64,000 bases of DNA, taken from positions 1 to 64,000 of the forward strand of contig JBOHBN010000132.1 in NCBI GenBank assembly GCA_050698355.1. The letters are read 5' to 3'. Shown here piece after piece: positions 32,455 to 41,386 of the stretch. The notes under the pieces are model-generated. The model saw only the letters and a program-made list of their open reading frames with translations, was not told the origin of the DNA and ran no database searches. Source of the DNA: JBOHBN01 sp050698355 (lineage in GTDB: Bacteria; Actinomycetota; Actinomycetes; Streptosporangiales; WHST01). The first letter of the stretch is position 1. Each line of letters opens with the position of its first letter. The translations under genes were made by a program, and so were the position numbers.

Positions 32455-33968
32455 AGTCGGCTCCACCTGCCCTGCCCCTGCTCCTGCTCTGTCGCCACGG
32501 CGCTCGCCCCGTCCTCCACCAGCCGCTGCTCGAGCAGGGCGTCAGCGGGCAGGGGGATCGGGTACTCGCCGTCGAAGCATGCCTTGCACAGCCGATCGCC
32601 CGGAATCGTCGTCGCCTGCACCAGCCCGTCGAGCGAGACGTATCCGAGGGAGTCCGCGCCGAGCGAGGTGCCGATCTCCGCGGCGGTGAGGTTCGCCGCC
32701 GCCAGCTCGGCACGGGAGGCGAAGTCGATGCCGTAGAAGCAGGGCCAGCGGACCGGTGGGCTGGCGATGCGCACGTGCACTTCGCGCGCACCCGCCTCGC
32801 GCAGCATCGAGACGATCGCGCGCTGGGTATTGCCGCGGACGATCGAGTCGTCCACGACGACCAACCGTTTGCCGGAGATCACCTCGCGCAGCGGGTTCAG
32901 CTTCAGCCGGATGCCGAGTTGCCGGATCGTCTGGCTCGGCTGGATGAACGTGCGCCCGACGTAGGAGTTCTTGGTGAGGCCCTGGCCGTACGGGATGCCG
33001 CTGCGCTCGGCGAACCCGATCGCGGCAGGAGTGCCCGACTCGGGTGTGGGGATGATCAGGTCCGCGTCCGCCGGCGCCTCGTCGGCCAGCCGCCGGCCGA
33101 TCTCGACCCTGCTCGCGTGCACGCTGCGCCCGGCGATGGTGGTATCCGGCCTGGCCAGGTAGACGTACTCGAAGATGCAGCCCCGCGGTCGCGGCTCGGC
33201 GAACCGCCGCGAGCGCAGGCCGTGCTCGTCGATCGCGACCAGCTCGCCCGGCTCGACCTCCCGGACGAACGCCGCGCCGACGATGTCGAGCGCGCACGTC
33301 TCGCTCGCGACGACCCAGCCCGCGTCGAGGCGGCCGAGCACGAGCGGCCGTACGCCCTGCGCGTCGCGTGCTGCGTACAGGGCGTTCTCGTCCATGAAGA
33401 CCAGCGAGAACGCGCCGCGCAGGTCGGGCAGCAGGTCGGCCGCGGCCACCTCCAGCGGCGTGTCGGGAGTGCCGGCGAGCAGCTCGGCGACGATGCCGGT
33501 ATCGGTCGTGCAGTCGTCCGGCGTGGCGAACAGCTGTTCCTCGGCGAGCCGCGCCCGCACCCGGCCGGCCAGCTCCCGCGAGTTGGTGAGGTTGCCGTTG
33601 TGCGCCAACGCGACGCCACCGATGCCGGTGGAGCGGAAGGTGGGTTGCGCGTTGGCCCACACCGACGCGCCGGTCGTCGAGTACCTGCAGTGGCCGACCG
33701 CTACGTGACCCTCCATGGACGCGAGCGTCGGCTCGTCGAAGACCTGCGGTACGAGTCCCATGTCCTTGACCACGAGGATCTGGTGCCCGTCACCGACGGC
33801 GATCCCCGCGGACTCCTGGCCGCGATGCTGCAGGGCGTACAGCCCGAAGTAGGTGAGCTTCGCGATCTCCTCGCCTGGAGCCCAGACGCCGAAGACACCA
33901 CAAGCATCCTGCGGGCCTCGGTCGTGCGGGTCGATGTCACCCGTCAATCGCCCGTCTCGCGAAGGCAC
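32451..33968 (-). CDS. purF: Amidophosphoribosyltransferase
   Basis: A 505-aa class II glutamine amidotransferase. DACGVFGVWA shows the N-terminal catalytic cysteine (about residue 23) preceded by a propeptide expected to be cleaved. LQHRGQESAGIAVGDG, HNGNLTNSREL and the PRPP-binding KRLVVVDDSIVRGNTQRAIV are intact. It forms 5-phosphoribosylamine from PRPP and glutamine, the first committed purine step. C-terminal cysteines (CKACFDGEYP) match the Fe-S-type PurF. GTG 33968 has a weak ribosome site. purM overlaps by 4 bp. Confidence 0.96.
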   Translation of the reverse strand: MPSRDGRLTGDIDPHDRGPQDACGVFGVWAPGEEIAKLTYFGLYALQHRGQESAGIAVGDGHQILVVKDMGLVPQVFDEPTLASMEGHVAVGHCRYSTTGASVWANAQPTFRSTGIGGVALAHNGNLTNSRELAGRVRARLAEEQLFATPDDCTTDTGIVAELLAGTPDTPLEVAAADLLPDLRGAFSLVFMDENALYAARDAQGVRPLVLGRLDAGWVVASETCALDIVGAAFVREVEPGELVAIDEHGLRSRRFAEPRPRGCIFEYVYLARPDTTIAGRSVHASRVEIGRRLADEAPADADLIIPTPESGTPAAIGFAERSGIPYGQGLTKNSYVGRTFIQPSQTIRQLGIRLKLNPLREVISGKRLVVVDDSIVRGNTQRAIVSMLREAGAREVHVRIASPPVRWPCFYGIDFASRAELAAANLTAAEIGTSLGADSLGYVSLDGLVQATTIPGDRLCKACFDGEYPIPLPADALLEQRLVEDGASAVATEQEQGQGRWSRL

Positions 33969-34012
33969 GGGGGGAGTCTAGCGTTCCCGGCGCGGCGGGG
34001 CACCCGCAAAAG

Positions 34013-34405
34013 CTACTGGCTGATGAGCGGCAGGTGGTCGGACAGGTCGGCGCGGCTGCCGGTGGCGCGTATGCGCCCGTCGTACACGGCGGCCGCCCAG
34101 TCCAGGCGGCCGGCGGCGAGCAGTAGCCACGTCGCCGGGTCGGTCTCCACCACATTCGGCGGGGTGCCGCGGGTGTGTCGCGGGCCGGGCAAACACTGCA
34201 CGGCGACGTACGGCGGCACGCGTAGCTCGACCGACTTGCCCGGCGCGCGAGCGGCGAGCGTACGGGCGAGGTGCCGTACGGCCGTACGGAGGTCTGCGCG
34301 TTCCGGCTCGCTACCAGTGTCCAGTGCGGCGAGCGCCGCCGCCACCGCCGCGTCCGGGTCGGTGTCGGCTGGCGTACGGCTCACCCGTCTAGTGTGCCCG
34401 GACAT
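34013..34405 (-). CDS. Sterol-carrier-like (SCP2-fold) small protein next to purF
   Basis: About 130 aa from ATG 34405, or 123 aa from GTG 34384; no clear ribosome site decides. The motif VELRVPPYVAVQCLPGPRHT followed by RGTPPNVVETDPATWLLLAA is the conserved core of the actinobacterial 'sterol carrier family protein' found near purF. It probably has an SCP2-like hydrophobic pocket; the ligand is unknown. A 14-bp-stem hairpin at 34411-34449 lies just upstream of the ATG, favouring the internal GTG or attenuation control. Confidence 0.8.
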   Translation of the reverse strand: MSGHTRRVSRTPADTDPDAAVAAALAALDTGSEPERADLRTAVRHLARTLAARAPGKSVELRVPPYVAVQCLPGPRHTRGTPPNVVETDPATWLLLAAGRLDWAAAVYDGRIRATGSRADLSDHLPLISQ

Positions 34406-34410
34406 GGAGA

Positions 34411-34464
34411 CGCCGGGTGCGAGGCCCTTCCCCTGCCTCGCACCCGGCGTTGTTCCAGTGGAAC
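34411..34464. promoter_or_regulatory. Strong hairpin plus dyad upstream of the sterol-carrier-like gene
   Basis: CGCCGGGTGCGAGG (34411-34424) pairs perfectly with CCTCGCACCCGGCG (34436-34449) across an 11-base loop. A second dyad GTTCCA-G-TGGAAC occupies 34452-34464. It sits between two divergent genes, so it is a 5' element (attenuator or operator) rather than an ordinary terminator. Confidence 0.65.
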
Positions 34465-34571
34465 ACGCGCGGCTGGGCGTGTCGGGGAGGCGCGCCGGCG
34501 CCTGTGGATAACCGGAACGTGCGGACTCAGCTTCGGGCAGGCTTGACAGATGTCCAGCGAGTGGAGTCACG

Positions 34572-35198
34572 ATGACAGCCATGACCAGTGCGCACGACGC
34601 GGTGACGGTCGCCGACCTCCTTGCCTATCCGCCCGAGGCGGCGGTCGAGATCGTCGAGGGCACCATCTACCTGAGCCGCGACGGTGGCTTCGACGTCGTG
34701 GACGTCGATGCGCTGCCGGACGACGGCAGGCGCCATGAGCTCGTCGACGGGGTCATCGTCTTGAGTCCCGCACCGAGACGCGTCCACCAGCGCGGCGCAT
34801 TCCAGCTGGCTCGGCTACTGGCCGACGCCGCGCCGGCAGATCTCGAGATCATCATGGCGCCGTTCGACGTGGACGCCGGACCGAAGAGCCAGGTGGAGCC
34901 CGACATCCTCGTGTTGCCGCGCGAGGACAGGGACGGTCCGGTGCCGCCACCACTGCTCGCGGTCGAGGTGCTCTCCCCCTCCAACCGCGGACACGACATG
35001 CTGACCAAACGCAACCTGTACGAGCGTATCCGGGTGCCGTCGTACTGGCTCGTCGATCCCGACGAGCCCGCCGTGACGGTTCTGGAGCTGGACGACGCCG
35101 GGCGGTACGCGGAGGTCGCACGGACCTCCGGCGGCGCGAGCGTCTCGGTCGAGCGGCCGTACCCGGTCACCTTCCGCCCGGTCGACCTGATCCGCTGA
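34572..35198 (+). CDS. Uma2-family (DUF820) putative nuclease-fold protein, second copy
   Basis: A 208-aa paralogue of the protein at 19721. It shares RHELVDGVIVLSPAPRRVHQ, SQVEPDILVLPRED, LLAVEVLSPSNRGHDMLTKR and RVPSYWLVDPDEPAV, including the acidic D and E-x-x residues of the PD-(D/E)XK-like fold. It has an extra N-terminal ~30 residues containing a partial duplication (VEIVEGTIYLSRDGGFDVVD). Function unknown. It is inserted, divergently and convergently, between purF and purL neighbours. Confidence 0.88.
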   Translation: MTAMTSAHDAVTVADLLAYPPEAAVEIVEGTIYLSRDGGFDVVDVDALPDDGRRHELVDGVIVLSPAPRRVHQRGAFQLARLLADAAPADLEIIMAPFDVDAGPKSQVEPDILVLPREDRDGPVPPPLLAVEVLSPSNRGHDMLTKRNLYERIRVPSYWLVDPDEPAVTVLELDDAGRYAEVARTSGGASVSVERPYPVTFRPVDLIR

Positions 35199-35269
35199 GC
35201 AGCGATCCAGCCGAACTTATCGAGGCCAAGCCCGCATAACGTGGTCATTCGGGAAGGGGCCGTAGCGAG

Positions 35270-37519
35270 CTAGCCGAACAGGGTGGGGAGCGCGCCTTCG
35301 TACGCGGCGCGCAGCTCGGTGAGAGGGATGGCGAACTGCTCCTCGACGGCAAGCTCGCCGCCACCGGTCTCGCCGAGGTCCGCGTACGCGATCCCCGACC
35401 GCTCGCACATCTCAACTAGTGCAGCCGCATCGTCCGCGGGCACGGCCACGACCGCGCGGGCTGACGACTCGCTGAACAGCGCGACGAACGGGTCGACCCC
35501 GGCGGGGACGGTCACCCGTACGCCCTGGCCGCCCGCGAGACACGACTCGACGAGCGCCGAGGCGAGCCCACCGGCGGACACATCGTGCGCGGCAACCACC
35601 GCACCGCGCTGCGCCAGCTCTCGCACCACCTCACCGAGCGCGCGTTCGGCCGCCAGGTCGACCCGCGGCGGTGACCCGCCGAGGTGCTGGTGGACGACGT
35701 GCGCCCAGGCGGACCCGCCGAGCTCGTCACGCGTCTCGCCCAGCAGGAGGACCCGGCTGCCCGGCTCGGTGAAGCCGAGCGGGATCCGCTTCGCCACATC
35801 CTCGACCACACCGAGCACGCCGAGCACCGGTGTCGGGTGGATCGGCGTGTCACCCGTCTGGTTGTAGAAGCTGACGTTGCCGCCGGTGACCGGCACGCCC
35901 AGGTCGAAACACCCGTCGGCGAGACCGCGTACGGTCTCCGCGAACTGCCACGTCACGCCGGGGTCCTCCGGGCTGCCGAAGTTCAGGCAGTCGGTGACGG
36001 CGAGCGGCCGCGCGCCCTTGACCGCGACGTTGCGGTACGCCTCGGCGAGCACCAGCTGGGCACCGGTGTACGGGTCGAGAGCGCAGTAGCGTCCGTTGCC
36101 GTCGAGGGACAGCGCGATGCCGAGCCCGGTGTCCTCTGCGACGCGGAGCACCCCCGCGTCGTCGGGAGCGGCGAGGACGGTGTCACCGAGCACGTACCTG
36201 TCGTACTGGCCGGTCACCCACTCCTTGCCCGCCAGCTCGGGCGAGCCGGTGAGCCGGAGCACCGTGTCGCGCAGCTGCTGCCACGTGCCGGGGCGGGGCG
36301 GCTCGCGGTCGGCCACGGATGCGGGCGGCCGGACGCACGGGCGCTCGTACCGCGGGCCCTCGTGCGCGACCGTACGCGGCGGCACGTCCACGACCGTCTC
36401 GCCCCGCCACGAGATCCGCAACCGCCCGGTGTCGGTGACGGTCCCGACGACGGTCGCCTCGACGTCCCAGGTGGCGCAGACGCCGAGCAGCTCGTCGACC
36501 CGGCCGGGGTCGACGACGGCCATCATGCGTTCCTGCGACTCGCTCATCAGGATCTCGGCCGGCATGAGCGACGGGTCCCGCAGCGGCACGTCGTCGAGCA
36601 CGACGTCCATGCCGCCCGTGCCGGCGGACGCCAGCTCGCTCGTCGCGCAGGACAGGCCGGCGGCACCCAGGTCGGACATGCCGACGACGAGGCCGGCGCG
36701 GAACAGCGCGAGGCAGCACTCGATCAGCAGCTTCTCGGTAAACGGGTCGCCGATCTGCACGCTCGGCCGCTTGGTCTCGCTCGCCGCCTCGAAGGACGCG
36801 GACGCGAGCACGGACGCGCCCCCGATCCCGTCTCCTCCCGTTCTGGCGCCGAGCAGCACGACCTTGTTGCCGGGGCCGGGCGCGGTCGCGAGGGTCAGGT
36901 CCTCGTGCCGCATCACGCCGACACACAGGGCGTTCACCAGCGGGTTGCCCGCGTAGCAGGGGTCGAACGAGACCTCGCCGCCGATGTTCGGCAGGCCGAG
37001 GCAGTTGCCGTACCCGCCGACCCCGGCGACCACGCCGGGCAGCACGCGCGCGGTGTCCGCCGCGCCCGCGGAGCCGAACCGGAGCGAGTCCATCACCCCG
37101 ACCGGCCTGGCGCCCATCGCGAGGATGTCGCGCACGATGCCACCCACACCGGTGGCCGCGCCCTGATACGGCTCGACGTACGAGGGGTGGTTGTGCGACT
37201 CGGCCTTGAACGTGACCGCGTACCCCTGGCCGATGTCGACCACGCCTGCGTTCTCGCCGATGCCGGCCATCAGCGCGTCGCTCTGCGGCGCCTTGGCGCC
37301 GAACCGGCTCAGGTACACCTTGCTCGACTTGTAGGAGCAGTGCTCGCTCCACATCACCGAGTACATCGCCAGCTCGCTCGCGGTCGGGCGCCGGCCGAGA
37401 ATGCTACGGATACGCGCGTACTCGTCGGCGGTCAACCCCAGCGCGGCGTACGGCTGCTCGGCGTCCGACGAGCGCTCAGCCCACGCGACCGTGTCCACGT
37501 CCGGCACGACGCTCGTCAT
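35270..37519 (-). CDS. purL: Phosphoribosylformylglycinamidine synthase, PurL subunit
   Basis: A 749-aa small-type PurL, which works with PurS and PurQ. N-terminal MYSVMWSEHCSYKSSKVYLS with the catalytic His, HNHPSYVEPYQGAATGVGGI, and GDGIGGASVLASASF are present, as is the second synthetase half (CLNFGSPEDPGVTWQF, DVSAGGLASALVESCL). It converts FGAR to FGAM with ATP and ammonia from PurQ. Its ATG overlaps the last base of the purQ stop (TGATG). Confidence 0.97.
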   Translation of the reverse strand: MTSVVPDVDTVAWAERSSDAEQPYAALGLTADEYARIRSILGRRPTASELAMYSVMWSEHCSYKSSKVYLSRFGAKAPQSDALMAGIGENAGVVDIGQGYAVTFKAESHNHPSYVEPYQGAATGVGGIVRDILAMGARPVGVMDSLRFGSAGAADTARVLPGVVAGVGGYGNCLGLPNIGGEVSFDPCYAGNPLVNALCVGVMRHEDLTLATAPGPGNKVVLLGARTGGDGIGGASVLASASFEAASETKRPSVQIGDPFTEKLLIECCLALFRAGLVVGMSDLGAAGLSCATSELASAGTGGMDVVLDDVPLRDPSLMPAEILMSESQERMMAVVDPGRVDELLGVCATWDVEATVVGTVTDTGRLRISWRGETVVDVPPRTVAHEGPRYERPCVRPPASVADREPPRPGTWQQLRDTVLRLTGSPELAGKEWVTGQYDRYVLGDTVLAAPDDAGVLRVAEDTGLGIALSLDGNGRYCALDPYTGAQLVLAEAYRNVAVKGARPLAVTDCLNFGSPEDPGVTWQFAETVRGLADGCFDLGVPVTGGNVSFYNQTGDTPIHPTPVLGVLGVVEDVAKRIPLGFTEPGSRVLLLGETRDELGGSAWAHVVHQHLGGSPPRVDLAAERALGEVVRELAQRGAVVAAHDVSAGGLASALVESCLAGGQGVRVTVPAGVDPFVALFSESSARAVVAVPADDAAALVEMCERSGIAYADLGETGGGELAVEEQFAIPLTELRAAYEGALPTLFG

Positions 37520-38193
37520 CAGCGCGCGCTCCCCGCCATCGCCGACGCGAGCACCGAGGCGAACACACCCAACCCGTCGGCCGACGGCCCGGTCAGGGGA
37601 TCGACGGCGTGCTCAGGGTGCGGCATGAGGCCCACCACGTTGCCGCGCTCGTTGCACACGCCGGCGATGTCGCGCGCCGACCCGTTCGGGTTGTCCAGGT
37701 AGCGAGCGACGACCTGCCCCTCGCCCTCGAGCCGTTCCAACGTGTCGTCGTCGGCGATGTACGCGCCCTCACCCGACTTCAGCGGGATGCGCAACTCCTG
37801 GCCGCGCCCGTACGCCGACGTCCAAGCCGTGTCGGCGCGCTCGATGCGCAACCGCTGGTCCCGGCAGACGAAGCGCATGGCGTCGTTGCGTACCAGGGCA
37901 CCCGGCAGCAGGTGCGCCTCGCACAGCACCTGGAACCCGTTGCAGATACCCAACACCGGCAGCCCGCGGTTCGCACCCTCGATGACCGCGGACATCACAG
38001 GCGCGAACCGGGCGATGGCGCCGCACCGCAGGTAGTCGCCGTACGAGAACCCGCCGGGAAGCACGACCGCGTCGACGTCCAGCGCGGTGTCGGCATGCCA
38101 GAGCTGGACCACCTCGGCGCCAGCGCGGCTGGCGGCGCGACGCGCGTCGCGATCGTCGAGCGACCCGGGGAAGGTCACAACGCCTACACGCAT
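37519..38193 (-). CDS. purQ: Phosphoribosylformylglycinamidine synthase, PurQ glutaminase
   Basis: A 224-aa class I glutamine amidotransferase. MRVGVVTFPGSLDDRDARRA, VLPGGFSYGDYLRCGAIAR, the nucleophilic Cys in LGICNGFQVLCE and the His-Glu pair in GLMPHPEHAVDP make the catalytic triad. It supplies ammonia to PurL. It follows purS after 25 bp and overlaps purL by one base. Confidence 0.97.
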   Translation of the reverse strand: MRVGVVTFPGSLDDRDARRAASRAGAEVVQLWHADTALDVDAVVLPGGFSYGDYLRCGAIARFAPVMSAVIEGANRGLPVLGICNGFQVLCEAHLLPGALVRNDAMRFVCRDQRLRIERADTAWTSAYGRGQELRIPLKSGEGAYIADDDTLERLEGEGQVVARYLDNPNGSARDIAGVCNERGNVVGLMPHPEHAVDPLTGPSADGLGVFASVLASAMAGSAR

Positions 38194-38218
38194 ATCTGGG
38201 GCTCCGAGCCGGCGGCGG

Positions 38219-38464
38219 TCACTCCCCGGCCCGGACGGTGAAGTCCTCGATGACCGGGTTGGCCAACAGTGTCTCCGCCATCGTACGTACCCGCTCGACG
38301 GCCGCCTCGGTCGAGGGCGCGCTCAGCTCCAGCTCGAACCGCTTGCCCTGCCGCACCGACGAGACGCTGTCGAACCCCTGCCGGTCGAGCGCCGACTGCA
38401 GCGCCTTGCCCTGGGGATCGAGCAGCTCGGGCTTGAGCATCACCTCGACGACGACTCGAGTCAC
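38219..38464 (-). CDS. purS: Phosphoribosylformylglycinamidine synthase, PurS subunit
   Basis: An 81-aa protein from GTG 38464 beginning VTRVVVEVMLKPELLDPQGK, with the conserved GFDSVSSVRQGKRFELELSA and METLLANPVIEDF-like end (TMAETLLANPVIEDFTV). PurS bridges PurL and PurQ. First gene of purS-purQ-purL. Only 22 bp separate it from a divergent methyltransferase start. Confidence 0.95.
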   Translation of the reverse strand: MTRVVVEVMLKPELLDPQGKALQSALDRQGFDSVSSVRQGKRFELELSAPSTEAAVERVRTMAETLLANPVIEDFTVRAGE

Positions 38465-38486
38465 CCGCGCAGCGTACGCTCGCAGG

Positions 38487-39185
38487 GTGCCGGACACCGT
38501 CGCAGGGGCACGCCCCAGCCCCAACATCTGGAACCACCCGAGGGTCTACGAGAAGGAGAACCGGGCGGTCGACCCGGACGGCGCCATCGAGCGGTCGATG
38601 GAGGAGATCCGCGGCTGGGCGGGAGCGGCGGTGCTCGACATCGGCTGCGGCACCGGCTTCCACCTCCCTACGTTCGCTGCGACCGCCGCGGGTGTCATCG
38701 GCGTCGAGCCGCACCGCGACCTCGCCGCGCTCGCGCGCCGGCGCTCGGCGGGGCTGTCCAACGTGACGGTACGGGAGGGCACCGCCCAGGCGCTCCCCGT
38801 CGCCGATCGTTCCGTGGACATCACGCATGCCCGGTGGGCGTACTTCTTCGGCCCGGGTTGCGAGCCGGGGCTCACCGAGCTCTCACGGGTCATGCGCCGC
38901 GAGGGTGTCGCCTTCGTCATCGACAACGACCCGACGCGCAGCACGTTCGGGGCCTGGTTCCGACGCGCCTTTCCGCGGCACGACGCCCGCGGCGTCGAGG
39001 AGTTCTGGGCACGACGCGGGTGGATACGCCACCAGGTCGACATGCGCTGGAGGTTCGACCGGCGGGAGGACTTCGAGGCGGTCGTACGGATCGAGTTCCG
39101 TCCCGAGGTCGCCGAGCAGGTCCTCGCCGAGCACCCGGGCGCCGGGGTGGACTACGCGGTCAACCTGTGGTGGAAGCGCTTCTGA
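38487..39185 (+). CDS. SAM-dependent class I methyltransferase, substrate unknown
   Basis: About 232 aa from GTG 38487. Motif I VLDIGCGTGFHLPTFAATAA, post-I acidic GVIGVEPHR, and RSVDITHARWAYFFGPG identify a class I methyltransferase resembling UbiE/small-molecule enzymes. The C-terminal WWKRF end is in keeping. The start leaves only 22 bp to the divergent purS GTG; an earlier start overlapping purS antisense cannot be excluded. No substrate clue in the context. Confidence 0.8.
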   Translation: MPDTVAGARPSPNIWNHPRVYEKENRAVDPDGAIERSMEEIRGWAGAAVLDIGCGTGFHLPTFAATAAGVIGVEPHRDLAALARRRSAGLSNVTVREGTAQALPVADRSVDITHARWAYFFGPGCEPGLTELSRVMRREGVAFVIDNDPTRSTFGAWFRRAFPRHDARGVEEFWARRGWIRHQVDMRWRFDRREDFEAVVRIEFRPEVAEQVLAEHPGAGVDYAVNLWWKRF

Positions 39186-39191
39186 TCGGAG

Positions 39192-39509
39192 TCAACCCGA
39201 GTCGCCGCTCCCCGACTGCAGGCGCCAGGCTGCGATGACGGCCTCCTCGATCGCGTCGTCGTCGCCACGGGCGAGGTCGGCCACGACCATCATGTGCTTG
39301 GCGAACCGGCCCGGCGCTGAGAACGTCTCCGGGAAGGTGCGCAGCAGCACGTCGCGAGCGTCGAACTCGGTGCGTATCACGATGCGGGTGTCGTCGAGCT
39401 GCCGGGCGACGAGCCTGCCCCGGTACCGCCAGCTCAGCAGGTACTCCTGCCGGCGCTCGGTCACGCCGTCCAGCTGGGCGGCGAGGCAAGAGATGCCGGC
39501 GAGTTTCAC
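39192..39509 (-). CDS. MmcQ/YjbR-like protein
   Basis: About 105 aa; GTG 39509 follows AGGGGG with proper spacing, so it is preferred to a TTG at 39533. RGRLVARQLDDTRIVIRTEF, LRTFPETFSAPGRFAKHMMV and EEAVIAAWRLQ fit the YjbR/MmcQ double-wing fold of unknown function. Converges on the methyltransferase gene with 6 bp between stops; follows the DDN-like gene by 28 bp, probably in one operon. Confidence 0.7.
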   Translation of the reverse strand: MKLAGISCLAAQLDGVTERRQEYLLSWRYRGRLVARQLDDTRIVIRTEFDARDVLLRTFPETFSAPGRFAKHMMVVADLARGDDDAIEEAVIAAWRLQSGSGDSG

Positions 39510-39537
39510 GAGTCCCCCTACTACCTCGGGCAAGGCG

Positions 39538-39918
39538 TCAGATCTCCCGCAACGCGAGGAAGTCCGTGACGTTAGCGAGCGTGAGTACCTGCCGGACGAG
39601 GAACGCCGGCACAGCGCACCTGGTCTCGTCGTGCTCGATCTCCGGGTGGGATAGCCGCACGGTACGGCCCCGCGTCGTCAGCTCGCACCCTCCGGCAGCC
39701 AGCACGTTCTTCACCCAATCGGCGTCCGCGCCGTACGTCAGCGCGACGACGTACCCACCGGGACGGCGGAACACGTTAACCGGCGTTCGATACGTGCGCC
39801 CCGACCGCCTGCCCACATGCGCGACGACGCCGAACCCGGGGAGCCAGGGAGCGATCCTCCCGGTGATCCGGTTGAGCCCGACGCGGTTGAACTGTGCCAG
39901 TGTCCTGGGCAGAGGCAT
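39538..39918 (-). CDS. Deazaflavin (F420)-dependent nitroreductase-family protein (DDN-like)
   Basis: A 126-aa protein from ATG 39918, set by AGGAGGT 7-8 bp upstream. NRITGRIAPWLPGFGVVAHV, GRRSGRTYRTPVNVFRRPGG and YGADADWVKNVLAAGGCELT are hallmarks of the Ddn family of F420H2-dependent reductases with a split-barrel fold. Known members reduce quinones and nitroimidazoles. The physiological substrate here is unknown. Confidence 0.9.
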   Translation of the reverse strand: MPLPRTLAQFNRVGLNRITGRIAPWLPGFGVVAHVGRRSGRTYRTPVNVFRRPGGYVVALTYGADADWVKNVLAAGGCELTTRGRTVRLSHPEIEHDETRCAVPAFLVRQVLTLANVTDFLALREI

Positions 39919-40061
39919 CTTTCGAACCTCCTGCAAACTCGAGGCCAGCTCGGCGGGGTGGCGTCGAGAACATACTCGCGGTACTCGCCGTGGAAGGCAA
40001 CGCCTGGGCCTGAGCCACGCCAGAGTCTCGGTTGACGAGCATCAGGTGGTTCGATTGAGGC

Positions 40062-40520
40062 ATGACCACCGATGAGCACGTTCGACGCGTAGTCAGCACC
40101 AGCCGGGAGGTCGAGGCGGAGCCGGAGAGCATCTTCGAGCTCATCGCCGACCCCGCTCACCAACCCCGGTGGGACGGCAACGACAACCTGGGCGAGGCAC
40201 CCGCAGGGCAACGAGTACGGGCCGTAGGTGAGGTGTTCACCATGGTTCTCTCGAAGGGGAGCGTGCGGGAGAACCACGTCGTGGAGTTCGACGAGGGGCG
40301 CCTGATTGCGTGGCGACCCGCCGAACCCGGCCAGGGGCCTCCCGGGCATGTGTGGAAATGGGAACTCGAGGCGGTCGAGGCGCACCGCACACGGGTGACG
40401 CACACCTACGACTGGACTCAGTTGACCGACGAGAACCGCCTGCCGCGCGCTCGCGCGACCACCGCGGAGAAGCTGCAAGCCTCGCTGGTCCGTCTCGCGG
40501 CCCTCGCCGAGAGCGGGTGA
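40062..40520 (+). CDS. SRPBCC-family protein (polyketide cyclase/dehydrase-like)
   Basis: A 152-aa START/SRPBCC-fold protein: SREVEAEPESIFELIADPAH, then RWDGNDNLGEAPAGQRV, ENHVVEFDEGRLIAWRPAEP and RVTHTYDWTQLTDENRLPRA. The fold makes a deep hydrophobic pocket for a lipid, polyketide or hormone-like ligand; no specific function is deducible. It converges on the MOSC gene with one base between the stops. Confidence 0.88.
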   Translation: MTTDEHVRRVVSTSREVEAEPESIFELIADPAHQPRWDGNDNLGEAPAGQRVRAVGEVFTMVLSKGSVRENHVVEFDEGRLIAWRPAEPGQGPPGHVWKWELEAVEAHRTRVTHTYDWTQLTDENRLPRARATTAEKLQASLVRLAALAESG

Positions 40521-40521
40521 C

Positions 40522-41334
40522 TCAGATGACCGGTCGGCTCTCCAAGATCTCCGCCTCGTCATCGAGCCGGACCACGCCCGGCTGCTCGACCATGGCGAAC
40601 ATCCCGAAACAGATCTTCTGGTCCCGGGTGCGGTAGCGGGCGAGCGTACGCAGCGGCTCGCGCGTGCGCTCGCCGGTCGCCTGGTCGATTGTGGTGACCA
40701 CGCAGCGGTCGTCCGGCTTGACCAGCCGGAGCATGACCTCGCCGATGCGCAGCAGGCGAACGTCGTCCTCACCGTGCGGCTCGCCCCAGCCGGCGACAAC
40801 GACGTTCTGCCGGAACCGGTCCATCGGCACCGGCTCCGCCAGCCGCTCGTTGAGCCCGTCGAGCGACTCCGCCGAGACGATCGTGGCCGGGTAGGCGTCG
40901 GCGTACATCGTGTGGCCGTCGCCGTACGCCGGGTTCACCCGCTTGCCGCCGTCGTCCGGGCACCGCACGAGCCGGCAGTCCCGTCCCAGCACGTCGGAGA
41001 GCCAGCGCGCGGCGTCGTCACCCTGGTCGACGGCAGGCGCCGGCTTGCGGTGCACGGTGACGTCGATGCGCGGGCCGGACGTACGGGTCTCGTGCGCCAT
41101 CTCACCGCGGCCGGGCGCGGCCAGCCGGAGCATCCCGTCCGCGTACGTCGGGCGTACGGTCGCGAGCGCGGGTACCTCGCGCTGGCTGAGGTGCGCGCCG
41201 TCCGGCGTCGCCACCATGAACTCGCGGTCGTGCCGCACACCGCGCGGGGTGAACGTGGCGGAGTCCAGGTCGACGGAGCGGCAGGCCTTGACCGGGTAGG
41301 TGTGCAGGGAGATCACGCGAGCGGCCACGGGCAC
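40522..41334 (-). CDS. MOSC-domain protein (MOSC N-terminal beta-barrel plus MOSC)
   Basis: About 270 aa from GTG 41334 (GTG 41316 possible). The N-terminal barrel (VISLHTYPVKACRSVDLDSA, HDREFMVATPDGAHLSQREV) and C-terminal MOSC core (RFRQNVVVAGWGEPHGEDDV, LVKPDDRCVVTTIDQATGER, KICFGMFAMVEQPGVVRL) are complete, including the conserved cysteine of CVVTTID. Such proteins (mARC/YcbX-like) bind the molybdenum cofactor and reduce N-hydroxylated substrates. No ferredoxin domain is fused. Confidence 0.9.
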   Translation of the reverse strand: MPVAARVISLHTYPVKACRSVDLDSATFTPRGVRHDREFMVATPDGAHLSQREVPALATVRPTYADGMLRLAAPGRGEMAHETRTSGPRIDVTVHRKPAPAVDQGDDAARWLSDVLGRDCRLVRCPDDGGKRVNPAYGDGHTMYADAYPATIVSAESLDGLNERLAEPVPMDRFRQNVVVAGWGEPHGEDDVRLLRIGEVMLRLVKPDDRCVVTTIDQATGERTREPLRTLARYRTRDQKICFGMFAMVEQPGVVRLDDEAEILESRPVI

Positions 41335-41386
41335 GACCGTACCTGCGTACGGGAGAATGCTCGACGGGCTTTCCGAAGGAGGCGAT

